64,000 bases of DNA, taken from NCBI GenBank assembly GCA_965248035.1, contig OZ252054.1:1550001-1614000 (forward strand), read 5' to 3'. The position numbers and the translations under genes are program-made. The stretch is from BJGV01 sp964194745 (GTDB lineage Bacteria > Pseudomonadota > Gammaproteobacteria > Burkholderiales > Nitrosomonadaceae). Position 1 is the stretch's first letter. Every line of letters starts with the position of its first letter. Shown one piece after another: positions 1 through 8,809 of the stretch. The notes beneath the pieces are model-generated. The model was not told the origin of the DNA. It searched no databases and was given only the letters and a program-made list of their open reading frames with translations.

Positions 1-62
1 CATTACCCACGTATCTTAAAGGTTACTGTATATTTACAAAGTACAACTTTAACCAATATTCA

Positions 63-1271
63 ATGAAAAACCAATTAAGTTTCCTTAATGTTACGCTAAT
101 GCTGTTGCTTAATGCCTGTTCAACCGAGCTGATTGTTCCTTCAGCTGTTCCAGAGAAGCCGCCGGTATCTGTTGTTCCACCACATATTGTTTCACCTGAC
201 GTGGCTACGCTCAGAGTGACTAAATGGGGTGCGCTACCAGGCTGGGTAGCTGACGATATTCGGCCGGCTTGGGATGCGTTCTTGCAGAGTTGTACTGTTT
301 TGAGGAATCAGCAGCTATGGGAGGAAATCTGTGCCCTATCGAACTCAATGCAGAAACGGGATAACGCTACACTACGTCAATTTTTCGAGCGTCATTTCGT
401 ACCATATCAGGTATTGAATTCCGATGGAGGCAGTGATGGTCTTATCACTGGATATTATGAACCATTGTTAAAAGGCAGCCGTAGACCATCAAAGCGTTAT
501 CGTTACCCGCTCTATACTACGCCCGATGAACTTCTTATTGTTGATTTGAGCAAGGTTTATCCCGAGCTTAAGGGTCTGCGGCTGCGTGGACGTTTGGAGG
601 GACGCAGAGTAGTGCCTTACTACAGTCGCTCAGAGATCGAGAACGATGTGAGCAATGGTACATCACGGTTACAGGGACACGAACTTTTATGGGTTGAGGA
701 TGCTGTTGAATTATTTTTCTTGCAAATTCAGGGGTCGGGACGGGTGGAAATGGAAGGTGGTGAGATCGTACGGGTAGGTTACCAGGAACAAAACGGTCAC
801 CCCTATAAGTCTATTGGAAAATTGCTGGTTGAACGTGGAGAATTATCGTTGGATGAGGCTTCGATGCAAGGAATCAAAGAGTGGGGTAGACGAAATCCAG
901 GCAGATTGAATGAGCTACTACATCAGAATCCAAGTTATGTTTTCTTTCGCGAGCGACCCGCCGGCCTTTTTGGGCCGCTTGGTGCGTTTGGTGTGCCCTT
1001 AACTGCGGGCAGGAGTCTTGCTATTGATCCTCGTGTTATTCCACAGGGTACGCCAGTATTTCTTTCTACTACTTGGCCTAATAGCAGTAAGCAACTTCAT
1101 CGGCTGATGATGGCGCAGGATGCTGGTGGTGCTATCAAGGGCGGCGTACGCGCAGATTTCTTCTGGGGTTTTGGCGAAGAGGCCGCGAATCATGCAGGAA
1201 AAATGAGACAAATTGGCAAGATGTGGGTACTGATGCCGAACGGCTATGAGCCGCGTATTCAGACTCCATAG
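63..1271 (+). CDS. mltA: Membrane-bound lytic murein transglycosylase A
   Basis: Cleaves the glycan strand of peptidoglycan to 1,6-anhydromuropeptides from the inner face of the outer membrane. The 402-residue product begins with a short hydrophobic signal ending in a lipobox (LLNAC, Cys about residue 19), so it is a lipoprotein. The MltA domain fills the middle (GLITGYYEP motif near residue 120) and the C-terminal 3D domain carries MMAQDAGGAIKG and ADFFWG around residues 349-369, where the conserved aspartates sit. Length fits the family. The dsbC gene converges on it with 17 bp between the two stops, so it appears monocistronic here. Confidence 0.93.
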   Translation: MKNQLSFLNVTLMLLLNACSTELIVPSAVPEKPPVSVVPPHIVSPDVATLRVTKWGALPGWVADDIRPAWDAFLQSCTVLRNQQLWEEICALSNSMQKRDNATLRQFFERHFVPYQVLNSDGGSDGLITGYYEPLLKGSRRPSKRYRYPLYTTPDELLIVDLSKVYPELKGLRLRGRLEGRRVVPYYSRSEIENDVSNGTSRLQGHELLWVEDAVELFFLQIQGSGRVEMEGGEIVRVGYQEQNGHPYKSIGKLLVERGELSLDEASMQGIKEWGRRNPGRLNELLHQNPSYVFFRERPAGLFGPLGAFGVPLTAGRSLAIDPRVIPQGTPVFLSTTWPNSSKQLHRLMMAQDAGGAIKGGVRADFFWGFGEEAANHAGKMRQIGKMWVLMPNGYEPRIQTP

Positions 1272-1288
1272 GGAACTAATTGAGCGCA

Positions 1289-1999
1289 TCAATTTGTGAG
1301 TTCATTCAGTTTCTTCTCGATTATTTCGGCAGGTATCATTCCCGATACAACCTTTCCATCGGCAAAAATCATCGTCGGGGTACTATTGAAGCCGTGTTTT
1401 TTGCCTAACTGGAGGAGGGTATCAATTGGTGTTTTGCAGTTTGTCGCAGTAGGTTTGATATCATTTAACATAAAATCATTCCAGGCCTTGAACCGATCGT
1501 CGGAACACCATATTGTTTTGGCAACTTCTTTCGAATCATTGAGTATCGGGTAGAGTAGTGTGTAGATAGTGACATCGGTAACATTGACTAACTCTTTTTC
1601 CAGACGCTTGCAGTAGCCACAATTAGGGTCGGAGAAAATAACCATTTTACGTTTGCCGCTGCCTTTGACTTCTTTGATTGCAAGCCCTAGAGGCAGAGAA
1701 TTGATATCAACTCGCCGTGCATCCTTTATTTCCCGTAAGCGTTCTTCGGTTATATTTTTCTCCATCTTTATATCAAATATATAACCAGCAAAGAAATAAT
1801 TTGCTTTTTCGTCGACATAAAAAAGTTGATCCCCAACCACGACTTCGTATAGCTCCAGAAAGGGAGTCTTTTTTAGTATCTCAACTTTTTCGTTGGGAAA
1901 ATAAGCCTCGAGGGATTTTTTTAGTGATGCTTCGTCTGCGTGCACCGTACTGGAGAGAAGATACAACAACAAGGAGAGAAGAAACAGTTTTATGTGCAT
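1289..1999 (-). CDS. dsbC: Periplasmic thiol:disulfide interchange protein DsbC
   Basis: Disulfide isomerase of the periplasm. The 236-residue product has a cleavable signal peptide (cleavage expected after VHA, residue 21), an N-terminal dimerisation domain to about residue 80 and a thioredoxin-fold catalytic domain with the CGYC active site at residues 127-130 preceded by FSDPN. A TPTMIFADG segment near the C terminus matches the cis-Pro loop. Size and domain order are typical of DsbC rather than DsbG. It converges with mltA; upstream lies the convergent-strand ubiquinone hydroxylase gene on the same strand, 72 bp away. Confidence 0.93.
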   Translation of the reverse strand: MHIKLFLLSLLLYLLSSTVHADEASLKKSLEAYFPNEKVEILKKTPFLELYEVVVGDQLFYVDEKANYFFAGYIFDIKMEKNITEERLREIKDARRVDINSLPLGLAIKEVKGSGKRKMVIFSDPNCGYCKRLEKELVNVTDVTIYTLLYPILNDSKEVAKTIWCSDDRFKAWNDFMLNDIKPTATNCKTPIDTLLQLGKKHGFNSTPTMIFADGKVVSGMIPAEIIEKKLNELTN

Positions 2000-2071
2000 A
2001 GTAATGTGTTTTATTTAAAGAATTGTTACGGCATCCTCATACTAATTCGAGAAATCCCTCATTTTGTTAAC

Positions 2072-3241
2072 TCAACTTAGTGCGTGCTGCATAAGGTAAT
2101 TTTTTATTAGTGGAAGTTGGTTGGTGATTCCCAAACCTAAATTGCGCAAGCGAGCAAGAGTTGGATTTTCGTTGTTGAATAATTTTTGCAAACTGTCTGT
2201 GGTAAGTTCCATTGATAGAATGTCTTCCTTGCGTGCCCGTTCGTACCGGCGTAGCAACATATAGTCTCCGCAATCTGACCGAGAATCCCGTTCAATAATG
2301 GTCGTAGCTAGCTCGCACGCGTCACGCAAACCCAGGTTTACACCTTGCCCGGCAAGAGGGTGGATGCCGTGAGCAGCGTCGCCAATGAGAGCGAGACGAG
2401 GTTTTATTAGATTCTTCACGTGTACAAAATTTAGTGGAAAAGCAGCAGGCCGCGTAATGAGTTGTAGCTTACCCAGTACATAGTTGGATGCTTCATCGAC
2501 CTGCTGGCAGAGATCTGCCTTAGGCAAGTTTAGTAGAGCGTTAGCTTGTTCTTCATTGGCTGACCACACCATGGATACCAGTTTGTTAGGTAAAGGTAGC
2601 AACGCGAGCACTCCATCACGACGAAACCATTGGCGTGCAACATTCTGGTGAGATTGCATGGAGCTGAAATTAGCCACCACACCGCTCTGCTGATAAGAAT
2701 GCTGCGAAATTTCTATTTCTGCTTGTTTCCGTACCCAGGAATTTAGACCATCTGCACCGACGATTAACGCAGCTTGCAACACCTTATCATTCGTCAATCG
2801 TACATTAGCATGAGATTCGTTCCATTCTATTGAGGTACACTGCATGGGACAAAAAACTTTCACTTTAGTTTTCTGTCGCTTAAGTGCGCTCCATGTTGCT
2901 GCTTGAAGTTGGCGGGTTTCCACAATGAATGCTAGCTCTGTCATTCCGGCATCGTAGGCACTAAAATCAAGACGTGCGGAACTATCATCGCCGAACACTG
3001 TCATTTCGTAGACTGGTGTTACGCGGTCTCTATCAATTGTTGGCCAAACGTTGAGGTTTTCTAGAAACGAGGCGCTACCTGGGCTAATTGCATAGATTCT
3101 ACTGTCCCAGCTTTTATCGTCAGGAAGGGAGGAGGGCAGGAGTGATTCTACCAATGCTATTTTCAGGCCGCTATCTTTGAGGGCTAGCGCTAGACTTGCT
3201 CCCACAATTCCGCCGCCAATAATTACGACTTCAAATTTCAT
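2072..3241 (-). CDS. FAD-dependent ubiquinone biosynthesis hydroxylase (UbiH/UbiF/VisC family)
   Basis: Aromatic-ring hydroxylase of ubiquinone synthesis. I place the start at 3241 because the product then begins MKFEVVIIGGGIVGAS, the FAD-binding GxGxxG fold; the longer open frame to 3343 adds a non-conserved 34-residue leader. The 389-residue protein has the second FAD motif GDAAHGIHPLAGQGVNLG about residue 290 and a DGLNSWVR segment near 160 typical of the family. The sequence alone does not decide between UbiH, UbiF and UbiI-type substrate positions, so no symbol is assigned. It is followed by dsbC on the same strand. Confidence 0.88.
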   Translation of the reverse strand: MKFEVVIIGGGIVGASLALALKDSGLKIALVESLLPSSLPDDKSWDSRIYAISPGSASFLENLNVWPTIDRDRVTPVYEMTVFGDDSSARLDFSAYDAGMTELAFIVETRQLQAATWSALKRQKTKVKVFCPMQCTSIEWNESHANVRLTNDKVLQAALIVGADGLNSWVRKQAEIEISQHSYQQSGVVANFSSMQSHQNVARQWFRRDGVLALLPLPNKLVSMVWSANEEQANALLNLPKADLCQQVDEASNYVLGKLQLITRPAAFPLNFVHVKNLIKPRLALIGDAAHGIHPLAGQGVNLGLRDACELATTIIERDSRSDCGDYMLLRRYERARKEDILSMELTTDSLQKLFNNENPTLARLRNLGLGITNQLPLIKNYLMQHALS

Positions 3242-3464
3242 AGAAGGATTATACAGGTGCGTGGCATCCGTAGTGATACCGCATTGTTGTTTTACAAAAC
3301 TTGAAATAGATACAAAGAGGCCGGGAGAAAATCTTGCACACAAAAGAATTTATACGTCAGATTTAGAGTTTCATTTTTCCCGGTGAGAATCTAGTGTAAA
3401 TCCTTGTAAATCTTGACAGAGAATTTGTCCAAGAGCAAAATGCCATCTCCTTCAAGTACTCCAT

Positions 3465-3540
3465 GGCGAATTAGCTCAGTGGTTAGAGCAGCGGAATCAT
3501 AATCCGTTGGTCCCCAGTTCGAATCTGGGATTCGCTACCA
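3465..3540 (+). tRNA. tRNA-Met (CAT anticodon)
   Basis: A 76-nt cloverleaf with encoded CCA. The acceptor arm GGCGAAT pairs with ATTCGCT (one G-T pair at the end), the D arm is GCTC/GAGC, the anticodon arm GCGGA/TCCGT holds loop ATCATAA with anticodon CAT, and the T arm CCCAG/CTGGG holds TTCGAAT. The arm sequences resemble elongator tRNA-Met of betaproteobacteria; a lysidine-modified tRNA-Ile with the same anticodon cannot be fully excluded from the sequence alone. Confidence 0.93.
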
Positions 3541-4219
3541 TTAATTCAAAGAGTTAGGATTAGAAGCCTGTTCATTTTTCTTTTCTGACACACTTTTGGC
3601 ACAATGTAGACTTTTCTGAACGTCCGATTTGTGCCAAAAGCGGACGTTCAACAGAATTGTAGTTGACTTCCTTTCATGAAGGTATACCGAACCCTGTGCC
3701 CGGCGTCAAAGGCTGAATTTCAGGTAATGTTCCTGGAAATTGGAGAGATGACGCAGTCTTCATAAAAATGTTCGGACGAGAGGCTGAGCGGAGCTCTTTG
3801 GCTGCCTCTTCAAAATGAGAGTTCTGCTTTGATGAAACGCTACCAAAAATTGGGACTGCCCGGCTGGAGAAGTTTCAGGTAGTATGTCATGAGCTCTTGC
3901 CATTCCACAAAAGAAAGAGTAGATTCCTTTGCAAAAGGGTACCGAACTTCCTTTGTTGCAATGGTTTGCAATCACCAATTTGACTGATCGGGCCTCGTGC
4001 TTTTGTAAGAATAGGTTAAGTCAGGCTCTCTGTAGATTCCGGTCGCTGAAAGAAACGTTGGGGAAGGTAATCTCTAGACTGGTTACTTCTCTGTGTGAGA
4101 GTAACACCCGTTCTGTTTTCGAAAAAAAGAACGAGATCAAGCATTTGTGCTGTCTTTGGTTTACTGTTGTGTATCAGCATCGATGCCTCGACATGTGGTG
4201 TTGAGTTTTGTGGCAATAT
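3541..4219. other. Intergenic region upstream of the inositol operon
   Basis: About 680 bp with no credible gene. It holds a dispersed hairpin repeat at 3622-3645 and a degenerate second copy at 3591-3611. Two similar short stretches (CTTCCTTTCATGAAGG near 3668 and CCTTTGCAAAAGG near 3918) recur, each followed by TACCGAAC. The short open frames do not resemble any protein I recognise. It probably contains the junction between native DNA and the GC-rich operon that follows. Confidence 0.5.
3622..3645. repeat. Dispersed hairpin repeat, copy 1
   Basis: Imperfect inverted repeat with arms GTCCGATTT and AAAGCGGAC around a GTGCCA loop, flanked by AC/GTTCA. Same family as the copies at 11841, 19981, 37987, 38947 and others. 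A degenerate direct partner (TTTTGGCACAATGTAGAC) lies 10 bp before it. Confidence 0.75.
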
Positions 4220-4236
4220 TTTAGGAGGATTTTTGC

Positions 4237-5370
4237 ATGAGGAAAATTAGACTGGCCATCGCCGGGGTCGGCAACTGCGCGAGTTCTCTTGTACAGGGAC
4301 TGGAATATTATAAGGGACGAAATGAGGATTCTGCCGGCCTCATGCATGCTCGGATCGGTGATTGGGGGCCGAGCGACATTGAGATTGTGGCCGCTTTCGA
4401 TATTGATCGGCGCAAGGTGGGCAAGCGGGTAGAAGAAGCGATTTTCGCCAAACCCAACTGTGCCACGATTTTTCAAACTGCCCTGCCGGTATCCGACGTT
4501 GTCGTACGAATGGGGCCAATTCTCGACGGTGTGGCACCGCACATGGCCGACTATCCCGAAGATGAGGCTTTCCGCCCCTCTGATGAGGAATCAGTTGATA
4601 TCGTCCAAACCCTCAACAACGCCAAGACCGAGGTTCTGGTTTGCTACATGCCAGTTGGCTCGGAAGCTGCGGTCCGCTACTATGCCAGCGCTTGCCTTGA
4701 GGCCGGTGTGGCTATGGTCAACTGTGTTCCGGTGTTTATCGCTTCCGACGCCGCCTGGGCTAGGAAATTCCGTAAAGCCGGTCTTCCCATTGTCGGAGAC
4801 GACATCAAAAGCCAGGTTGGTGCTACCATCGTTCACCGAACACTCACGCGTCTATTTGGGGACAGGGGTGTGGAGCTTGACCGAACCTACCAGTTGAACA
4901 CGGGGGGCAACACCGACTTTCTCAACATGAAGGCCCTCGACCGTCTGAAGTCCAAAAAGGTTTCCAAGACGGAATCTGTGCAATCGCAGTTGGACGAGCG
5001 GCTGGATTCAAAAAACATCCATATCGGGCCATCTGATTACGTGCCGTGGCAGAATGACAACAAGGTCGCCTTTATTCGGATGGAAGGCCGCGGCTTCGGG
5101 AATGTACCGTTGGAACTCGAACTCAGAATGTCGGTTCAGGACTCCCCCAACAGCGCGGGTGTGGTCATCAATGCGATCCGTTGCGCCAAGTTGGGGTTGG
5201 AGCGCGGCATTGGCGGTCCGTTAGAGGCGGCCTCCGCATATTACATGAAGAGTCCGCCCGAGCAGATGCGCGATTCGCTTGCCTGTGAACTGACAGATGC
5301 ATTCATCCAGGGGAATGAAGTCGTCGACGATGCCAGTATGAAAGCCGCTCGAACAACCATCGGTGAATAA
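4237..5370 (+). CDS. Inositol-1-phosphate synthase (MIPS, short prokaryotic type)
   Basis: Converts glucose-6-phosphate to 1L-myo-inositol-1-phosphate using NAD as an internal cofactor. The 377-residue protein opens with a Rossmann motif AGVGNCASSL and shows MIPS signatures such as GDDIKSQVGATIVHR near residue 190, NTGGNTDFLNM near 220 and DSPNSAGVV near 305. A strong ribosome site (TAGGAGG) lies 8 bp before the ATG. First gene of a three-gene operon overlapping the next gene by 8 bp. The operon is clearly richer in G+C than the flanking genes and has different codon use, suggesting transfer. It supplies both inositol phosphates used by the fused transferase two genes downstream. Confidence 0.92.
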   Translation: MRKIRLAIAGVGNCASSLVQGLEYYKGRNEDSAGLMHARIGDWGPSDIEIVAAFDIDRRKVGKRVEEAIFAKPNCATIFQTALPVSDVVVRMGPILDGVAPHMADYPEDEAFRPSDEESVDIVQTLNNAKTEVLVCYMPVGSEAAVRYYASACLEAGVAMVNCVPVFIASDAAWARKFRKAGLPIVGDDIKSQVGATIVHRTLTRLFGDRGVELDRTYQLNTGGNTDFLNMKALDRLKSKKVSKTESVQSQLDERLDSKNIHIGPSDYVPWQNDNKVAFIRMEGRGFGNVPLELELRMSVQDSPNSAGVVINAIRCAKLGLERGIGGPLEAASAYYMKSPPEQMRDSLACELTDAFIQGNEVVDDASMKAARTTIGE

Positions 5371-6241
5371 ATCCGACAGTCAGATTGCCAACAATGGCCC
5401 GGACGGAGGAAACACAGCCCGGATCGTGGCGCAGCAGCCCTGGGCGGAGCGATTGCTCTTGCTCTACCGCCAAGTGCGGAGCGCGGTCGCGAAAGCCGAC
5501 CGTGCGGGAACTGGGTCTAAGAATGCGAAGGGCGATGGCGTCAAACACTTCGACCTGGCCGCCAACGATGCGGCTTTGGCTGTCCTTGAGGAATTCAAGC
5601 TGTCGCTCGTCGTTGATTCTGAAGAAAGCGAGCGCCAGAAAATCGGTTACGGCACGTCGCGACACTGTGTCGTCCTCGATCCGGTGGATGGGTCCGACAA
5701 CTGGGCGAGTGGACTGCCGTTGTCCTGCGTGTCCTGCGCCGTGCTGCCGGCCGACGCCCCTCTTCATCTCGATTGGGTCGAAGCGGCCTTGGTCGGGCCG
5801 CTTGACCAGAACACACCACTGATTGCCATCAAAAGCTCCGGCGTTTGGCGAGGGAACGACAGGCTTGAAACCTCGCAGGTGCATAACATTAGCGAGGCCA
5901 TGATCTCGGTTGAGCTCAATCATTATTCTCCTTCGCCGGGTCTTGCGCGTCTGATGGCTACAGCCAGAGGTGTACGTTGCTACGGTTGCGCGTCCCGAGC
6001 CCTCTCTCTGATCGTCGAGGGTGCTACCGACGCCCATGTAGACGTGCGTGGTCTTCTGACTGCGGAAAGCTACCTCGCCGCCGCGCGATTGGTCATCGAG
6101 GCGGGCGGTTGGGTTGCCGGACTAGATGGTGCACCCCTTACAACGTCGGAAAACCTGACTCATCGCGTCAGTCTGATCGCGGCGTCAAGCAAGAAACTGT
6201 GCGATGAGATTGTGAAAGTTTTGGGCAATGAACAACACTGA
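5363..6241 (+). CDS. Inositol monophosphatase family phosphatase
   Basis: Mg-dependent sugar-phosphate phosphatase. The 292-residue protein has the metal-binding motif DPVDGSDN about residues 111-118 (family form DPIDGT), an upstream acidic pair in VDSEES near residue 90, and a C-terminal AARLVIEAGGW that matches the family's distal motif. Start is GTG at 5363, overlapping the synthase stop, which implies translational coupling; its stop overlaps the start of the next gene by 14 bp. In the di-myo-inositol phosphate route an IMPase-like enzyme removes the extra phosphate from the phosphorylated intermediate; that role is inferred from the neighbours. Confidence 0.87.
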   Translation: MNKSDSQIANNGPDGGNTARIVAQQPWAERLLLLYRQVRSAVAKADRAGTGSKNAKGDGVKHFDLAANDAALAVLEEFKLSLVVDSEESERQKIGYGTSRHCVVLDPVDGSDNWASGLPLSCVSCAVLPADAPLHLDWVEAALVGPLDQNTPLIAIKSSGVWRGNDRLETSQVHNISEAMISVELNHYSPSPGLARLMATARGVRCYGCASRALSLIVEGATDAHVDVRGLLTAESYLAAARLVIEAGGWVAGLDGAPLTTSENLTHRVSLIAASSKKLCDEIVKVLGNEQH

Positions 6242-7589
6242 TCTGACCAATACAACACCGGATACGGCGCTGATCCTGGCCGCCGGATTGGGATCGCGGC
6301 TGCAATCACAAACCAATACACCAAAACCCCTGATCAGTGTGCTCGGATTGACTCTTGCGGAACGGGTCGTTTGCACATTGATGTATGCCGATATCCGCCG
6401 CTTCCTCGTCACCCTCGGTCATGAAGCCGAAACGGTCAGAGGGCATTTTTCCGATATAGCCCGGCGGCGCGGCATCACGATCGACTTCATTGACGCCGAA
6501 GGCTGGGAGCGGGGTAACGGCGCAAGTGCTCTGGCTGCTGTGGGTCGCACAGGCGAGATGCCTTTCTTCCTGGTCATGATCGATCATCTTTTCGACCCTA
6601 AGATCGCGCGGGCGCTGGCTAACGACCCGCCAGCGCCAGGAGAAATGCGCCTTGCCGTGGATCGCGACAAAGACGCCATTTTCGATCTCGATGATGTCAC
6701 CCGGGTCAAAATCGATAATGGACGCATTCAGGCAATCGAGAAGACACTCGACGATTGGGATGCCGGCGACACCGGGGTCATGCTTTGTACGTCCGGTCTG
6801 TTTGAGGGTCTCAGACGCGCAGCGGCAAGCAACAAACATGGGCTTTCCGATGGGCTACGGGATCTGGCACGTGAGGGCCGGGCGAGAATAGTCGATGTAA
6901 CGGGGTTGTCATGGCTCGACGTGGACACACCCGACGCATTGCTTGAAGCTGAACAGTGGCTGATGCGCGACCAGGGTCGTAAAACCCGGGACGGGCCGGT
7001 GGCGCGGCATCTCAACCGGCCAGTTTCCCGGTGGCTCAGCCGCTATCTGGTGCGCACAACAGTGACACCCAACCAAATCTCTCTGCTCTCGTGGATGCTG
7101 TCGTGCGTTGCCGCAGGATTGATGGCGGTGAGCGGTTATCCTGCTCTAGCCGCTGGCGGCGCGTTAGCCCAACTGGCCTCGATCGTCGATGGTTGCGATG
7201 GCGAAATCGCCCGGTTGAAGCATACGAAAAGCGCATTTGGCGCCTGGTTCGATGCGGTCCTCGACCGGTATGCCGACGCCGTTTTATTGTTCGGCCTGAT
7301 GTGGCACGAATTCGCTGCAACCGGCACGAACCTGTCCGTCGTGTTAGGGTTCGCGGCGATTGTGGGGTCGTTCCTAAATAGTTATACGGCGGACAAGTAT
7401 GATGGGTTGATGGCGCAGAAGCTGCAAGGCGCCTCATACTTTCGGCTGGGTCGGGACGTGCGGGTGTTTGTCATCTTCCTTGGCGCCGTCTTAAATCAGC
7501 CCCTGGTCACACTGGGTATCCTCGCTTTGGTGATGAATGTAGAAGTGGTCTGGCGAATCGTCATTTGCGCCCGCGCCGACGCTAAGTGA
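6228..7589 (+). CDS. Fused CTP:inositol-1-phosphate cytidylyltransferase / CDP-inositol:inositol-1-phosphate transferase
   Basis: Two-domain protein of 453 residues. Residues 1-240 are a nucleotidyltransferase fold with LAAGLGSRLQ near the N terminus, followed by TPKPL. Residues 270-453 are a membrane CDP-alcohol phosphotransferase with the complete motif D321-x2-D324-G325-x2-A328-R329-x8-G338-x3-D342-x3-D346, and several hydrophobic segments. This fusion is the key enzyme of di-myo-inositol phosphate synthesis in Archaeoglobus and other thermophiles: it makes CDP-inositol and joins it to inositol-1-phosphate. Last gene of the inositol operon. A polar-lipid product is an alternative, but the cytidylyltransferase domain and the flanking synthase and phosphatase favour the soluble-solute route. 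Confidence 0.85.
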   Translation: MNNTDLTNTTPDTALILAAGLGSRLQSQTNTPKPLISVLGLTLAERVVCTLMYADIRRFLVTLGHEAETVRGHFSDIARRRGITIDFIDAEGWERGNGASALAAVGRTGEMPFFLVMIDHLFDPKIARALANDPPAPGEMRLAVDRDKDAIFDLDDVTRVKIDNGRIQAIEKTLDDWDAGDTGVMLCTSGLFEGLRRAAASNKHGLSDGLRDLAREGRARIVDVTGLSWLDVDTPDALLEAEQWLMRDQGRKTRDGPVARHLNRPVSRWLSRYLVRTTVTPNQISLLSWMLSCVAAGLMAVSGYPALAAGGALAQLASIVDGCDGEIARLKHTKSAFGAWFDAVLDRYADAVLLFGLMWHEFAATGTNLSVVLGFAAIVGSFLNSYTADKYDGLMAQKLQGASYFRLGRDVRVFVIFLGAVLNQPLVTLGILALVMNVEVVWRIVICARADAK

Positions 7590-7660
7590 CGGACAGTCAG
7601 GAATTCCGTGTACCTGCGGGTTACTACTATCATTGCAATTATTTTCGGAGTTTATGCCGG

Positions 7661-8512
7661 TTAATGGAGGCCCACTGGTCGAATATTTGTCTCCAACAAT
7701 TCGTTGACCACAACAATGTGGTTGGGCTCAATCAAATGCCAGCTTGCATCCGGCGTCAGTGGCTCCGATGCCACCAGCACGGTCGGTTCTTCACTAGGCA
7801 AGAGTTTTGTGTTGCCAGCCTCGCAGCTGTAACGGTGACCAGTGTGGACATACAGTGAATTCGGTGTCGTGCCTTCAGTACTGTACCTTGATACAATAGC
7901 TGACCGTCCATCGCTCACCACCAAGTTAAGATCACATCCTGCTGTATGTCCAGCAGATTGAAGTAGTGACTCAATTGATTCTATGGTGGCCAATACTGCT
8001 GTTGCCATTTTTTCTGCTGAAGACTCACCCTTGAGGGAAGAGTAAATATCTGCGAACAAAGCAAAAATCGTTTCACTATCCGTTGAGCCTTGCATCCAGG
8101 CATAGCTTGCATCCGACAAACTGCGCCGGAGCTGCCGTTTAACTGTCTGGAATTCTCTAATTTCACCATTATGCATGAATGTAAATTGTTTCCATGCGAA
8201 AGGATGACAATTGAACTGTGTCAGCGGTAATCCGGGTGTTGCCGCACGGACATGGGCAAGAATACAACGACTGTTGATCTCACGGGAAAGACTGAGAAGG
8301 GTTTGATTATTCCACGCTGGCGATACCGATTTGAATACGGTAGGCGCTTCACCCTTGTCGGGCGGATACCAGGCAACTCCAAATCCGTCTCCATTGAGTG
8401 GTTCTTCGCGCTCTTTGCTTCGGTAGCTTTGAACGATTATCGAATGTGTTGGCTCCGTAACCAATGAACCCATTTTAATTTCGGGTCCCATATATAAAGC
8501 AAGTCGGCACAT
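7661..8512 (-). CDS. Class II glutamine amidotransferase domain protein
   Basis: Ntn-type amidohydrolase of 283 residues that begins Met-Cys, giving the N-terminal catalytic Cys after Met removal. Family signatures are GDGFGVAWY near residue 42, ILAHVRAATPG near 85, NCHPF near 100 and FMHNGEI near 112. The closest kinds I recognise are the EgtC/YafJ-like stand-alone glutaminase proteins; no ergothioneine genes lie nearby, so the substrate is unknown. It converges on the inositol operon with 71 bp between the stops and its GC content is like the native genes, so it is not part of that operon. Confidence 0.87.
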   Translation of the reverse strand: MCRLALYMGPEIKMGSLVTEPTHSIIVQSYRSKEREEPLNGDGFGVAWYPPDKGEAPTVFKSVSPAWNNQTLLSLSREINSRCILAHVRAATPGLPLTQFNCHPFAWKQFTFMHNGEIREFQTVKRQLRRSLSDASYAWMQGSTDSETIFALFADIYSSLKGESSAEKMATAVLATIESIESLLQSAGHTAGCDLNLVVSDGRSAIVSRYSTEGTTPNSLYVHTGHRYSCEAGNTKLLPSEEPTVLVASEPLTPDASWHLIEPNHIVVVNELLETNIRPVGLH

Positions 8513-8624
8513 GGAATAATAAACGGCATTTCTTAAGAAAAATAAAATCCTTTGTAATCAAATTGGGTCACGAAAAATTTTCCAGAAGAAAAATCGGTGA
8601 ATGACTGCTTTCGACCCAAGATAT

Positions 8625-8675
8625 GGGAATTATATACTTAAATCCGCAGAAATATATTGACATTCAGGCCTTTTC
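8625..8675 (+). repeat. Left terminal inverted repeat of element 1
   Basis: 51-bp repeat, identical to the complement of 11326-11376 except for one base near position 25 of the repeat. It contains the stop codon and last codons of the 59-codon frame. Confidence 0.9.
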
Positions 8676-8809
8676 TCAAACCTGAACACATCCCTTAATT
8701 GCTTGTTTGTAGGATGTTCACTGCAGTTTCTTAAGGGCTTGTCTGACTTTCTGACAAGAATACTTTTCGCAATTTCCTTTACTTCCTTCTCGGTTGGTCT
8801 GTGCTTCAT
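8630..8809 (-). CDS. Small ORF at the distal end of element 1 (59 aa)
   Basis: A basic 59-residue frame starting MKHRPTEKEVKEIAKSI. Its ATG overlaps the restriction gene stop as ATGA, the same coupling used between the other genes of the element, and its stop codon lies within the left terminal repeat, so the last residues are encoded by the repeat. I recognise no family. It may be a real fourth cargo gene (for example a small DNA-binding or control protein, by analogy with other restriction systems) or a by-product of the repeat reading frame; the coupling is the only positive evidence. Confidence 0.4.
   Translation of the reverse strand: MKHRPTEKEVKEIAKSILVRKSDKPLRNCSEHPTNKQLRDVFRFEKRPECQYISADLSI

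Noticed and set aside
3760..3978. Small open frame upstream of the inositol operon
   Set aside because: No signal, motif or ribosome site; composition is that of noncoding DNA here.
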